Under the pieces are notes generated by a model. That model searched no databases and was not told the origin of the DNA. It saw only the letters and a program-made list of their open reading frames with translations. From Nitrospirota bacterium (GTDB taxonomy: Bacteria; Nitrospirota; Thermodesulfovibrionia; UBA6902), in the NCBI GenBank assembly GCA_016214845.1, contig JACRMS010000018.1, forward strand, positions 43,577 to 107,576: a stretch of DNA of 64,000 nucleotides, read 5' to 3'. Each line of letters starts with the position of its first letter. The first letter of the stretch is position 1. Below are positions 54,794 through 63,061 of this stretch, piece after piece. The translations under genes were made by a program, and so were the position numbers.

Positions 54794-54887
54794 TATAAAC
54801 GGTTAAGCTTATCGCCGGTCTTATTAAGACACGCTCATCTATGATAAAATTGTCATTCATCAATTAAAAATTTTAAGGGGGATTGCA

Positions 54888-55898
54888 ATGATCAAAGAGG
54901 CGATAAGTTTATTGGTGCAAGGGAAAAATCTTTCCGAACACGAAATGATTGCCTCCATGAGGGACATCATGGAAGGCCAGGCTACTGACGCTCAGATCGC
55001 GTCATTTCTCACCGCGCTCAGGATAAAGGGAGAGACCGTTGAGGAGATCACCGGAGCGGCAAAGGTGATGCGCGAAAAAGTGACGAAGATAAAGGCCCCC
55101 GCTTTTACAGTTGACACCTGCGGCACTGGCGGAGACATGTCACACACGTTTAATATCTCAACTACTACGGCGATTGTTGTCGCGGCCTGCGGAGTTCCTG
55201 TTGCAAAGCACGGCAACCGTTCGGTATCAAGCAAATGCGGAAGCGCTGATGTGCTTGAGGCACTCGGGATAAAGATTGACCTCGAACCGCATAAGGTTGA
55301 AAGATGCCTTGAGTCCACCGGGTTCGGGTTCATGTTCGCGCCCCTGTTTCATCCGGCGATGAAATACGCGATCGGGCCAAGAAAAGAGATGGGGATCAGG
55401 ACGGTGTTCAATATTTTAGGGCCTCTGACAAATCCCGCAGGCGCGGAAAGACAGGTGATGGGGGTCTTTCATGACGCGCTTACTGAGACACTGGCAAAGG
55501 TGCTTGCCAACCTCGGGGTAAAACATGCCTTTGTCGTTCACGGCGAAGACGGGCTTGATGAGATAACCAATACGGACAGGACAAAGATCTCCGAGTTGAA
55601 AGACGGCAGGGTCGATACTTATTTTATTTCTCCGGGAGACCTCGGTCTGGAAGCAGCTAAAAAAACAGACCTCACCGGAGGGACCGCGCAGGAAAACGCG
55701 CAGATAACAATTGAAATACTCAAAGGAGAAAAAGGACCGAGGAGAGATGTTGTTATTATGAACGCGGCAGCGGCGCTGATAACAGGAGGCCGGGCAAAGA
55801 GTTTTTCAGAGGGGATAAAAACGGCAAACGAGGCAATAGATTCAGGTGCAGCATTGAAGAAACTGGAAGAAGTAAAGGTCGTCAGCAACAGGTTATAA
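54888..55898 (+). CDS. trpD: anthranilate phosphoribosyltransferase
   Basis: This 336-residue enzyme joins PRPP and anthranilate. It has DTCGTGGDMSHTFNIST, KHGNRSVSSKCGSADVLEALG, FGFMFAPLFHPAMK and LGPLTNPAGA. It uses PRPP from Prs. It stands alone, not next to trpC. AAGGGGG ribosome site. Confidence 0.97.
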   Translation: MIKEAISLLVQGKNLSEHEMIASMRDIMEGQATDAQIASFLTALRIKGETVEEITGAAKVMREKVTKIKAPAFTVDTCGTGGDMSHTFNISTTTAIVVAACGVPVAKHGNRSVSSKCGSADVLEALGIKIDLEPHKVERCLESTGFGFMFAPLFHPAMKYAIGPRKEMGIRTVFNILGPLTNPAGAERQVMGVFHDALTETLAKVLANLGVKHAFVVHGEDGLDEITNTDRTKISELKDGRVDTYFISPGDLGLEAAKKTDLTGGTAQENAQITIEILKGEKGPRRDVVIMNAAAALITGGRAKSFSEGIKTANEAIDSGAALKKLEEVKVVSNRL

Positions 55899-56213
55899 CT
55901 GCGGAAGTGTAAAACAACAAATATCCATGCTTAAGCAAAGTCAGTTCCCTTCCATGAATGTAAGAGCTTATACGGCAGTGATCATCCATACACAAGAACC
56001 GTAAGGTTTAGTATTGATGATAGCGTGTCAATAAATTAAACTTGCCGCTGCTTATCCTTGTATCGCTTCTTATGCAGTGATACAATTACGACAGGCGGAT
56101 GTATGCCGCGTCCGCAGTGCAACCGGAGTAAAAGTTGTGAGTTAAGAGGTTAAAGACGATGTATTGTGAAACTTTACACTTTTGACTCTCAACTTTTAAC
56201 TTATTTTGTCAAT
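55899..56213. other. intergenic region with word repeat and possible promoter
   Basis: This gap of about 315 nt has no supported ORF. An inverted repeat TTGTATC...GATACAA (56070-56097) includes TTGTAT and TACAAT spaced 17 nt apart, which could be a promoter for the kinase gene. The last 75 nt are a family B repeat. Confidence 0.5.
56139..56208. repeat. word repeat, family B, with shared 25-mer
   Basis: GTGAGTTAAGAGGTTAAAGACGATGTATTGTGAAAC and TTTTGACTCTCAACTTTTAACTT. The 25-mer at 56148-56172 matches 38686-38710 at 24 of 25 bases. The repeat ends 6 nt before the kinase ATG, where a ribosome site would normally be. Confidence 0.8.
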
Positions 56214-57344
56214 ATGATTAACGAAAAAGCGATTACGGATTACATCAAGAGAGAATTCAAGGACGTTGTCCACGTAGAGATCAAAAAGCTCGGCCAGGGC
56301 GTGCAGGGCGCGGGCTTCCTGATCGACATGCAGACGAAGCAGGGCCGTAACTCATATGTGATAAAAGGCCTCTTCCCGGAAGGGCTTGAGCATGATTACC
56401 CGGCGGACAGGGCAGGGGTATTTCTCCTTGATCTTGATGAATTCAAAAATCTCCCCAAGCACGTGAAGGCAGTTGATGTGCTGTCTGAAATGGAAGACGG
56501 CTCAATAAAATCCATCGGCGGAGGCAGGGAATATTACCTCCTGATGGAAAGGGCTGAAGGCAGACATTACTTCAACGACCTGACCGCATTCTCCAAAAAG
56601 GCAAAACTTACAGTTGCCGATATGGAAAAGATAAAGTCGATGACTTCCTATCTCGCGGAGATCCATGCGGTCAAAAAGGAATCGCGGCATCTTTACTGGC
56701 GAAAGGTGAGAGACACTATCGGGCACGGCGAATGCTTGATGGGGGTGTTCGATACATATCCGGACGGGACCATCAGCTATTCAGAAATGGCGGAGATCGA
56801 AAAAAAGTGTGTGGACTGGCGGGCAGGATTGAAACCAAAGTCCAGAAGGCTCTGCCAGATACACGGCGACTTTCATCCGGGTAATATATGGTTCAGGGAA
56901 GCTAATAGTGAAGACTTGAGAGTCAAGAGTTTGGAAATTTTAAATCCAAAAAAACGGGACTCCAAACTCGCGGCGCCCGTTGACTTCGTCCTTCTTGACA
57001 GAAGCAGGGGGCCGTGGGGCGAGGCTGCTGATGATGTAACGGCGTTGACGGTCAATTACATCTTCTTCTCGATCAATCATTACGGTAAAGTGCAGGGGAC
57101 TTACCTTGAGGCGTTGAAATTGTTCTATGACGAGTACATTCAAAAGACCGGAGACGCGGAACTTCTCGAAGTAGTCGCGCCGTTCTATGCATTTCGCGGG
57201 GCAGTGATTGCCAATCCGGTTTTCTATCCAGACGTGACGCCTGAGAACAGGAGAAAGATCTTCAATTTTGTGCATGGCGTTCTGAATGATGAATCATTTA
57301 AAGTAGAGAAGGTGAATGAATATATCGTGACTCGTAACGCGTGA
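56214..57344 (+). CDS. aminoglycoside-phosphotransferase-fold kinase
   Basis: This 376-residue APH/choline-kinase-like protein has N-lobe GQGVQGAGFLIDM, catalytic loop CQIHGDFHPGNIWF and metal motif LLDRSRGPWGEAADDV. About 24 residues (about 230-253) encoded by a word repeat lie between the catalytic loop and the metal-binding Asp. The ATG at 56214 is preferred over a GTG at 56166 inside the repeat. No ribosome site is obvious. The substrate is unknown; related genes are annotated as sugar or small-molecule kinases. Confidence 0.85.
   Translation: MINEKAITDYIKREFKDVVHVEIKKLGQGVQGAGFLIDMQTKQGRNSYVIKGLFPEGLEHDYPADRAGVFLLDLDEFKNLPKHVKAVDVLSEMEDGSIKSIGGGREYYLLMERAEGRHYFNDLTAFSKKAKLTVADMEKIKSMTSYLAEIHAVKKESRHLYWRKVRDTIGHGECLMGVFDTYPDGTISYSEMAEIEKKCVDWRAGLKPKSRRLCQIHGDFHPGNIWFREANSEDLRVKSLEILNPKKRDSKLAAPVDFVLLDRSRGPWGEAADDVTALTVNYIFFSINHYGKVQGTYLEALKLFYDEYIQKTGDAELLEVVAPFYAFRGAVIANPVFYPDVTPENRRKIFNFVHGVLNDESFKVEKVNEYIVTRNA
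56901..56975. repeat. quasi-palindromic insertion inside the kinase gene
   Basis: GAGTCAAGAGTTTGGAAATTTT and ACGGGACTCCAAACTCG are near reverse complements; the words match family B intergenic elements. It is in frame, between the two active-site motifs. Confidence 0.75.
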
Positions 57345-57353
57345 CAGGTTATG

Positions 57354-57470
57354 TCATTCCCGTGCCTAAAGCACCTACTGTTGGCAGTCTGTTGAGCGGG
57401 AATCCAGAAGTATTTTTTATAAGGAACTGGATTCCGGCTTAAGGACTGCCGGAATGACAGTTTCAAATGT
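57354..57470. repeat. 117-nt quasi-palindrome, family D (TGTCATTCCCG)
   Basis: The outer arms TGTCATTCC and GGAATGACA are complementary, and inner arms GGAATCCAG and CTGGATTCC pair around GAAGTATTTTTTATAAGGAA. It lies between the kinase and phosphatase genes. Confidence 0.85.
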
Positions 57471-57482
57471 ATTTTCAAGTCA

Positions 57483-58289
57483 ATGACTATGGAATCTATA
57501 ATGAACATTACAAACTTAAGAAAAATAGGGACACGGCTAAGAGCAGAGATCTCTTCCCACCTTGAAGAATTGCGCAAGGCGGCTCCACTTGGCAAAGGCG
57601 CAAGCGGTGATACCACACAGGCAGTTGACAAGAGGGCTGAGGACATTGTCATTGAAGAAGCGGAAAAATTAAACATTCCCGTCACGATCGTCTCTGAAGA
57701 ATGCGGGACCAAGGAAATCCGAGGCGGCGGGGTGAAGCTCTTATTAGACCCGATTGACGGAAGCAGGAACGCATTAAGCGGCGTTCCGCTGTTTTCCACT
57801 TCAATAGCGATCATTGACGGCGACACTATAGGCAATACCGCCCTGGGCTACGTTATCAATTTAATAAGCGGTGATGAATTCTGGGCAATAAAGGGCAAGG
57901 GAAGTTTTTTAAATGGAACACCGATTACGACACAACGGGATGACACACTGAAAGTCATCGCCTATGAGGCACAAACCCCGAAGGAAGATATTCTGAGGAT
58001 CATGCCACTCATTTCCCTTTTTCGCCGGGCAAGATGTTTCGGCTCAACCGCTCTCGACATGGCGTTTCTCGCGCAGGGCGCTGTCAGTGTGTTCGTTGTT
58101 CCCTCACAATCAAGGAGCTTTGATTTCGCGGCAGGATATCTTCTGATAAAAGAAGCAGGCGGGATTGTCACAGACATCAATGGAAAAGACATTGATGAAA
58201 TTGAGATCGGCGTCAAGAGGTCAACCTCTCTCCTCGCGTCTGCGAATGAAGATTTGCATAAGAGGGCGTTAGTAGTTTTGAGGCAATAA
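57483..58289 (+). CDS. inositol-monophosphatase-family phosphatase
   Basis: This 268-residue IMPase/FBPase/CysQ-superfamily enzyme has metal-binding motifs SEECG, LLDPIDGSRNALSG and SFDFAAGYLLIKEAGG. Likely substrates are inositol phosphate, fructose 1,6-bisphosphate or PAP. The start could be 57483, 57489 or 57501; none has a clear ribosome site. A strong terminator follows. Confidence 0.9.
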   Translation: MTMESIMNITNLRKIGTRLRAEISSHLEELRKAAPLGKGASGDTTQAVDKRAEDIVIEEAEKLNIPVTIVSEECGTKEIRGGGVKLLLDPIDGSRNALSGVPLFSTSIAIIDGDTIGNTALGYVINLISGDEFWAIKGKGSFLNGTPITTQRDDTLKVIAYEAQTPKEDILRIMPLISLFRRARCFGSTALDMAFLAQGAVSVFVVPSQSRSFDFAAGYLLIKEAGGIVTDINGKDIDEIEIGVKRSTSLLASANEDLHKRALVVLRQ

Positions 58290-58290
58290 G

Positions 58291-58324
58291 AAAAGGACGG
58301 ATTTTTTTGATCCGTCCTTTTTTC
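58291..58324. terminator. bidirectional intrinsic terminator
   Basis: AAAAGGACGGAT-TTTTTTG-ATCCGTCCTTTTTT: a 12-bp stem with A and T runs. It ends the phosphatase gene (plus) and ahcY (minus). The hairpin ATTCCCGC-TTTC-GCGGGAAT follows at 58336-58355. Confidence 0.95.
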
Positions 58325-58335
58325 TATATTCATAG

Positions 58336-58355
58336 ATTCCCGCTTTCGCGGGAAT
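58336..58355. repeat. short hairpin, family D core (ATTCCCGC/GCGGGAAT)
   Basis: A perfect 8-bp stem with a 4-nt loop, containing the core word of the 57354-57470 element. Confidence 0.7.
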
Positions 58356-58366
58356 GATGTTTATGT

Positions 58367-59797
58367 TTAATACCTGTAATGCTCCGGCTTGTACGGGCCT
58401 TCGACAGGAACTCCGATATAATCCGCCTGTTCTTTGGAGAGCTTTGTCAGCTTCACGCCGATCTTTTCGAGGTGGAGTCTTGCGACTTCTTCATCAAGCT
58501 GTTTGGAAAGCCTGTACACCTTCTTTTCATAGACGTCCCTGTTTTTCCAAAGGTCCATCTGGGCCAATGTCTGGTTGGTAAAACTGTTGGACATAACAAA
58601 TGAAGGGTGTCCGGTTGCGCAGCCGAGGTTTACTAATCTTCCCTCCGCAAGAATGAAGATGGCGTGTCCGTCAGGGAAAACATATTTGTCGACCTGCGGT
58701 TTGATATTTATCCTTTTGACCCCGGGATAGACAGTCAGTTTGTTCATCTGGATCTCATTATCAAAATGTCCGATGTTGCAGACGATCGCCTGGTCTCTCA
58801 TCTTTGCCATATGGTCGATTGTGATAATGTCTACATTCCCGGTCGTTGTTACATAAATATCCCCGGTGCCGAGGGTGTCTTCCACAGTTGTCACTTCATA
58901 GCCTTCCATTGCTGCCTGGAGCGCGCAGATGGGGTCTATCTCAGTGACAATCACTCTTGCCCCGAAGGCCCTCAATGACCTTGCTGAGCCTTTGCCGACG
59001 TCTCCATAACCGCATACGACCGCGACCTTTCCGGCCAACATCACGTCCGTTGCCCTCTTGATCCCGTCCGGCAAAGATTCCCTGCAGCCGTAGAGATTAT
59101 CAAACTTTGATTTGGTAACAGAATCATTAACGTTGATCGCGGGGACTAACAAGGTCCCGCTCTTCATCATTTCATATAGCCTGTGAACGCCGGTAGTGGT
59201 TTCTTCGCTGACGCCTTTCCATTCCTTAACGGTTTTATGCCACCACTGGCTGTCTTCCTGCAACTGGGCTTTCAGTGTGTCGTTAATGATCTGAAGCTCT
59301 TTAATGTCCGTGGGTTCATCAAGTATCGCGGAATTGTTTTCCGCCTCATACCCCCTGTGAATAAGCAGGGTCGCGTCGCCTCCGTCATCAACGATCAACT
59401 GGGGGCCTTTTCCTTCCGGGAATGTTAAGGCCTTCAAAGTACACCACCAGTATTCTTCAAGCGTCTCGCCTTTCCATGCGAAAACCGGAACGCCTGCCTT
59501 TGCGATTGCCGCTGCGGCGTGGTCCTGTGTTGAGAAAATATTGCAGCTCGCCCATCTTACGCTTGCGCCCAGATCAACGAGGGTCTCTATAAGTACCGCT
59601 GTCTGAATGGTCATGTGAAGCGAGCCGGATATCCTGACCCCTTTGAGAGGTTTTGCCGCCTTGTATTTCGCCCTTATTGACATGAGACCGGGCATTTCCT
59701 GTTCAGCGATCTCGATCTCTTTTCTACCCCAATCAGCCAGGCTGATGTCAGCTACTTTATAGTCAGTAGCGCTATTTTTTAATGCTGCTGTAGACAT
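58367..59797 (-). CDS. ahcY: S-adenosylhomocysteine hydrolase
   Basis: This 476-residue NAD-dependent enzyme cleaves SAH to adenosine and homocysteine. It has [41 protein letters not shown] NAD loop ([13 protein letters not shown]), NIGHFDNEI and the C-terminal KPEHYRY. The extra N-terminal and inserted residues fit the long bacterial form. It pairs functionally with metK, 150 nt upstream, in the methyl cycle; an intrinsic terminator separates them. Confidence 0.97.
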   Translation of the reverse strand: MSTAALKNSATDYKVADISLADWGRKEIEIAEQEMPGLMSIRAKYKAAKPLKGVRISGSLHMTIQTAVLIETLVDLGASVRWASCNIFSTQDHAAAAIAKAGVPVFAWKGETLEEYWWCTLKALTFPEGKGPQLIVDDGGDATLLIHRGYEAENNSAILDEPTDIKELQIINDTLKAQLQEDSQWWHKTVKEWKGVSEETTTGVHRLYEMMKSGTLLVPAINVNDSVTKSKFDNLYGCRESLPDGIKRATDVMLAGKVAVVCGYGDVGKGSARSLRAFGARVIVTEIDPICALQAAMEGYEVTTVEDTLGTGDIYVTTTGNVDIITIDHMAKMRDQAIVCNIGHFDNEIQMNKLTVYPGVKRINIKPQVDKYVFPDGHAIFILAEGRLVNLGCATGHPSFVMSNSFTNQTLAQMDLWKNRDVYEKKVYRLSKQLDEEVARLHLEKIGVKLTKLSKEQADYIGVPVEGPYKPEHYRY

Positions 59798-59859
59798 ATA
59801 ATTTCCTCCCTTTAAAAACCGTTATGCGTTACGCGTAATGCGTTCTATCTTCTATTACA

Positions 59860-59895
59860 AGAAAAATAACCCCGCAGAAAATTATGCGGGGTTAT
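59860..59895 (-). terminator. intrinsic terminator of metK
   Basis: On the minus strand ATAACCCCGCA-TAATTTTC-TGCGGGGTTAT is followed by TTTTCTTG. It lies after metK and before ahcY, so ahcY probably has its own promoter. The text GTTATGCGTTACGCGTAATGCG (59821-59842) is a short palindrome nearby. Confidence 0.9.
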
Positions 59896-59947
59896 CAGAT
59901 GGTTATTATTTATAAAACTTCAGAGAATAGCGGAAACAGTTTCCCCA

Positions 59948-61096
59948 TTACTTTGCGGCCTTTTTAAGTTTCTCTGCCATGTCTGTCTTTTCCCATGTGA
60001 ATTCGGGCAGGCTTCTTCCGAAATGGCCGTATGCGGCAGTCTTTTTGAATATCGGCCTTCTTAGATTGAGTTTCTTTATGATCGCCGCTGGCCTCAGATC
60101 AAAAAGCTTTCTCACCAATTTTTCAATTTCTGCGTCGGGAATTTTTCCTGTGTTACCTGTGCTGACAAGAATGGACACAGGCTCAGGGACGCCTATCGCA
60201 TATGCGATCTGCAGCTCCGCCCTGTCGGCAAGTCCGGAGGCAACAATATTTTTTGCCACGTACCTCGCCATGTACGCGGCCGACCTGTCGACCTTCGATG
60301 GGTCCTTGCCTGAAAAACATCCGCCGCCGTGACTCCCTACACCGCCGTAGCTGTCAACAATTATTTTTCTTCCGGTCAGTCCAGTGTCCCCCATCGGTCC
60401 GCCGACTACAAACCTTCCCGTGGGATTGATATGATATGTGATATGCTCTTCGTCAAGGAGTTTTTTGGGGATAATAGGTTTTATGACCTTTTCAATGATG
60501 TCTTCTTTCATCTCTTTTAATGTGATCTCAGGGCTGTGCTGTGAAGAGACCACGACTGTATCAACCCTGAGAGGCACGCCGTCTCTGTATTCGATGGTGA
60601 CCTGTGTCTTTCCGTCGGGCCTTAGATAGCTGAGGATATCTTTCTTTCTTACTTCAGTCAGCCTCATGGCGAGTTTATGCGCAAGCATTATCGGCATCGG
60701 CATGAGTTCAGGGGTTTCATTACAGGCAAATCCGAACATAAGCCCCTGGTCTCCTGCGCCGCCCGTATCAACGCCCATGGCGATATCCGGTGATTGTTCA
60801 TGTATGGAGGTGATTACAGCGCATGTCTCATAATCGAAACCATATTTAGCCCTGGTGTAACCGATGTCCCTGATGGTCTCCCTTATTATCGTAGGGATAT
60901 CTGCATAAGAGTCAGTAGTAATTTCTCCCGCGACAAATGCAAGACCGGTTGTCAGCATTGTTTCACACGCAACCCTCGCCCTTGGATCTGATGCTATGAT
61001 TGTGTCGAGTATTGCGTCGGATATCTGATCTGCGATCTTGTCGGGATGCCCTTCGGTTACAGACTCAGATGTAAACAGGTAATTCCTTTTTTTCAT
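59948..61096 (-). CDS. metK: S-adenosylmethionine synthetase
   Basis: This 382-residue enzyme makes SAM from ATP and methionine. It has [53 protein letters not shown] and [24 protein letters not shown] lies before the ATG. No SAM or SAH riboswitch was recognised in its upstream region. SAM is used by ICMT-like and radical SAM proteins in this window. Confidence 0.97.
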   Translation of the reverse strand: MKKRNYLFTSESVTEGHPDKIADQISDAILDTIIASDPRARVACETMLTTGLAFVAGEITTDSYADIPTIIRETIRDIGYTRAKYGFDYETCAVITSIHEQSPDIAMGVDTGGAGDQGLMFGFACNETPELMPMPIMLAHKLAMRLTEVRKKDILSYLRPDGKTQVTIEYRDGVPLRVDTVVVSSQHSPEITLKEMKEDIIEKVIKPIIPKKLLDEEHITYHINPTGRFVVGGPMGDTGLTGRKIIVDSYGGVGSHGGGCFSGKDPSKVDRSAAYMARYVAKNIVASGLADRAELQIAYAIGVPEPVSILVSTGNTGKIPDAEIEKLVRKLFDLRPAAIIKKLNLRRPIFKKTAAYGHFGRSLPEFTWEKTDMAEKLKKAAK

Positions 61097-61236
61097 ATTT
61101 TCGCCTCCATGAAGTGTGTAAGAATCATTTATTTAATAATTTTCACCTTCTTCTTGTCAAGGAAAGTGTAAAAATTTATGTGCCATAGCAGTCTCTGATG
61201 GCATATAAATCTATCACGCTGGAATGATTATATCTC

Positions 61237-61265
61237 TTGACTAATAAATATCCGGAGGTTATATT
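61237..61265 (+). promoter_or_regulatory. near-consensus promoter for the DHS-like gene, probably leaderless
   Basis: TTGACT (61237-61242), 17-nt spacer and TATATT (61260-61265). The GTG start is 6 nt past the -10 box. A GGAGG lies inside the promoter spacer and would not be in the mRNA if this promoter is used. Confidence 0.6.
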
Positions 61266-61271
61266 TTCAAT

Positions 61272-62240
61272 GTGATTAATAAATATATCCCGTTATCATT
61301 AGAGAAAATAACAACCTGCCGCCTGAAGCGCAGAAAAAGCAAGGTCCGGCTTAATAAGATCGGGAGGCCCTTCGGCGGAGGAAGCTTCAAGGATTTTCTC
61401 GACACGCTGCCGGATATTCTTGCCGCCGGAGATTTCAAATCCGTAGTCAATGCAATAATTAAAGCAAGAAAGAAAGATAAACCGGTTGTCCTCGGCATGG
61501 GAGCCCATCCCATAAAGGTGGGCCTTTCACCCCTTATCATCGACCTCATGGAGAAAAGGTTGATCACCGCTATCGCAATGAACGGCGCGTGCATAGTCCA
61601 TGACTTTGAGCTCAGCCTGATGGGTCAGACTTCGGAAGATGTTGACGTTGAACTTTGCCGTGGAACATTCGGGATGGCAGAGGAGACGGGCGCGGAATTG
61701 AACAAGGCTATTAAAGATGGGGTGAAGAAAGGTCTCGGCATCGGCAAAGCGGTTGGCGAATATATTTTAAAGAGCAGCGCGGCTTACAGGAAATTAAGTA
61801 TCCTGGCGGCGGCAGCGAGACTGGATGTCCCTGCAACTGTGCATGTTGCGATAGGCACCGATATCATCCACATGCACCCTGAAGCGGATGGGGCCTCCAT
61901 AGGAGAGGGGAGCATGAGGGATTTCAAGCTTTTCTCATCGGTTGTCGCTGGCCTTAAGGGCGGGGTGTATATAAACTTCGGCTCGGCCGTTGTCCTGCCC
62001 GAGGTTTTTTTAAAGGCTGTCGCGGTTACAAGGAACCTCAAATTCGATGTGAAAAATTTTACGACCGTCAATATGGATTTTACCCAGCACTACAGAGGCC
62101 GTGAAAATGTCCTGAGGCGGCCCGTGCTTTCAGGAGGCAATTCATACGCGTTGACCGGCCATCACGAAATAATGTTTCCGCTTCTGGCTGCCGCTGTAAT
62201 TGAGGAGACAAAGAAAAGAAGAAATGAGACCCGTTGTTGA
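61272..62240 (+). CDS. conserved protein, deoxyhypusine-synthase-like fold
   Basis: This is a 322-residue protein of a conserved bacterial family. It has PVVLGMGAHPIKVGLSPLII, IAMNGACIVHDFELSLMGQTSEDV, HVAIGTDIIHMHPEADG, LNGGVY-like GGVYINFGSAVVLPEVFLKA, and LTGHHEIMFPLLAAAV. The pattern suggests an NAD-binding Rossmann-like fold related to deoxyhypusine synthase. The catalytic Lys of true DHS was not identified, and the substrate is unknown. The ferredoxin gene overlaps its 3' end by 17 nt, so an electron-transfer partner is likely. Confidence 0.75.
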   Translation: MINKYIPLSLEKITTCRLKRRKSKVRLNKIGRPFGGGSFKDFLDTLPDILAAGDFKSVVNAIIKARKKDKPVVLGMGAHPIKVGLSPLIIDLMEKRLITAIAMNGACIVHDFELSLMGQTSEDVDVELCRGTFGMAEETGAELNKAIKDGVKKGLGIGKAVGEYILKSSAAYRKLSILAAAARLDVPATVHVAIGTDIIHMHPEADGASIGEGSMRDFKLFSSVVAGLKGGVYINFGSAVVLPEVFLKAVAVTRNLKFDVKNFTTVNMDFTQHYRGRENVLRRPVLSGGNSYALTGHHEIMFPLLAAAVIEETKKRRNETRC

Positions 62241-62412
62241 CGAGGAATTGTGTATCGGCTGCGGCAATTGCGCGGAAATATGCCCTGCGGTTTTTCAGCT
62301 TATTGACGAAAAGTCAAAGGTGATCGATCCTGATGCCTGCGAGTTTGCCGGCTGCTGCGAGGCGGCCGAGGAGAATTGCCCCGTAGACGCCATAACGATC
62401 GAAGAGGACTGA
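62224..62412 (+). CDS. small [4Fe-4S] ferredoxin
   Basis: This 62-residue ferredoxin binds one cluster through CIGCGNCAEICP (CxxCxxCxxxCP) near residues 10-21. Additional Cys in CEFAGCCEAAEENCPV could form a disulfide or hold a second cluster. The ATG at 62224 lies inside the end of the DHS-like gene; the longer frame start is ignored. Its overlap with that gene suggests a shared reaction. Confidence 0.92.
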   Translation: MRPVVDEELCIGCGNCAEICPAVFQLIDEKSKVIDPDACEFAGCCEAAEENCPVDAITIEED

Positions 62413-62480
62413 GCGCTTCCGGAAATTTTCTCTCCATATACTTGCCATATTCAGGCGTCTCGATTAAAATACATCGTGCC

Positions 62481-62516
62481 AAATGTAGGGGCACAGCGCG
62501 CTGTGCCCCTACATTT
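62481..62516. repeat. 36-nt perfect palindrome
   Basis: AAATGTAGGGGCACAGCG followed directly by its exact reverse complement CGCTGTGCCCCTACATTT: 18-bp arms with no spacer. It lies 9 nt before the tRNA cluster. It can form a cruciform in DNA; as RNA the stem lacks a T run, so terminator function for ferredoxin is doubtful. Confidence 0.95.
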
Positions 62517-62524
62517 GTTAGGAT

Positions 62525-62601
62525 GCGCCTGTAGCTCAGTCGGATAGAGCAACTGCCTTCTAAGCAGTGGGCCAGGGGTTCGAATCCCTTCAGGCGCGCC
62601 A
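62525..62601 (+). tRNA. tRNA-Arg(TCT)
   Basis: This is a 77-nt cloverleaf with acceptor GCGCCTG/CAGGCGC, anticodon loop CTTCTAA (anticodon TCT, reads AGA) and T-arm CAGGG-GTTCGAA. The CCA end is encoded. The linked hairpin begins 2 nt after it. AGG/AGA is the main Arg codon choice in this window, matching this tRNA. Confidence 0.95.
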
Positions 62602-62602
62602 T

Positions 62603-62627
62603 GCAAATTCTGCTTTGCAAAATTTGC
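62603..62627. terminator. tRNA-linked hairpin after tRNA-Arg(TCT)
   Basis: GCAAATTCTGC-TTT-GCAAAATTTGC: 11-bp stem with one mismatch. It has the same sequence core as those after tRNA-Gln and tRNA-His. Confidence 0.6.
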
Positions 62628-62703
62628 AGTGACAAGTGGTCAGTGAAAAGAAGTAAAGAAGACAAGTTTTTTCTGTTCACTATTCACTCGTCACAATTTA
62701 CTT
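62628..62703. repeat. word repeat (CAGTGAAAAG / CACTATTCACTCGTCAC)
   Basis: GTGACAAGTGGTCAGTGAAAAGAAG faces TTCACTATTCACTCGTCAC. It follows the tRNA-linked hairpin directly, as the 26237-26321 element does for tRNA-Gln. Confidence 0.75.
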
Positions 62704-62711
62704 TCTTACAT

Positions 62712-62788
62712 GGTGAGTGTAGCTCAGTTGGCAGAGCATCTGACTGTGGCTCAGAGGGTCGCGGGTTCAAGCCCCGTCACTCACCCCA
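62712..62788 (+). tRNA. tRNA-His(GTG)
   Basis: This has acceptor GTGAGTG/CACTCAC with an encoded G-1 (62712) opposite C73, the His identity pair. The anticodon loop is CTGTGGC (GTG). CCA is encoded; its last two C and A also form the base of the following hairpin. Confidence 0.95.
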
Positions 62789-62812
62789 AAATTTTGCAGA
62801 GCAAAATTTTGG
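62786..62812. terminator. tRNA-linked hairpin after tRNA-His
   Basis: CCAAAATTTTGC-AGA-GCAAAATTTTGG: perfect 12-bp stem, overlapping the encoded CCA. It is followed by CATTCAGCCTTTAGCGGTCAGG words and TAGCTTAAAGCTA (62813-62852). Confidence 0.6.
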
Positions 62813-62856
62813 CATTCAGCCTTTAGCGGTCAGGTTTTAGCTTAAAGCTAAAAAAT

Positions 62857-62930
62857 GCGCCTGTAGCTCAGATGGATAGAGCATCGGCCTCCGAAGCCGA
62901 GGGTCGGAGGTTCGAATCCTCTCAGGCGCG
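62857..62930 (+). tRNA. tRNA-Arg(CCG)
   Basis: This is a 74-nt cloverleaf with acceptor GCGCCTG/CAGGCGC, anticodon loop CTCCGAA (CCG) and T-arm GGAGG-TTCGAAT-CCTCT. No CCA is encoded (the sequence continues TAG), unlike the two upstream tRNAs. No linked hairpin follows. Confidence 0.95.
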
Positions 62931-62942
62931 TAGAAGTGAGAA

Positions 62943-63015
<73 letters not shown>

Positions 63016-63026
63016 CTATTAACATC

Positions 63027-63061
63027 AAGGGAATTAGCCATTTAAGGTTAGTTCCTTTTTT
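63027..63061 (+). terminator. intrinsic terminator of the tRNA cluster
   Basis: GGGAATTAGCC and GGTTAGTTCC pair (with GU pairs) around ATTTAA, followed by six T. It lies 12 nt after tRNA-Lys. Confidence 0.75.

Noticed and set aside
61097..61236. SAM or SAH riboswitch near metK/ahcY
   Set aside because: Neither upstream region shows the conserved junction motifs of these riboswitches.
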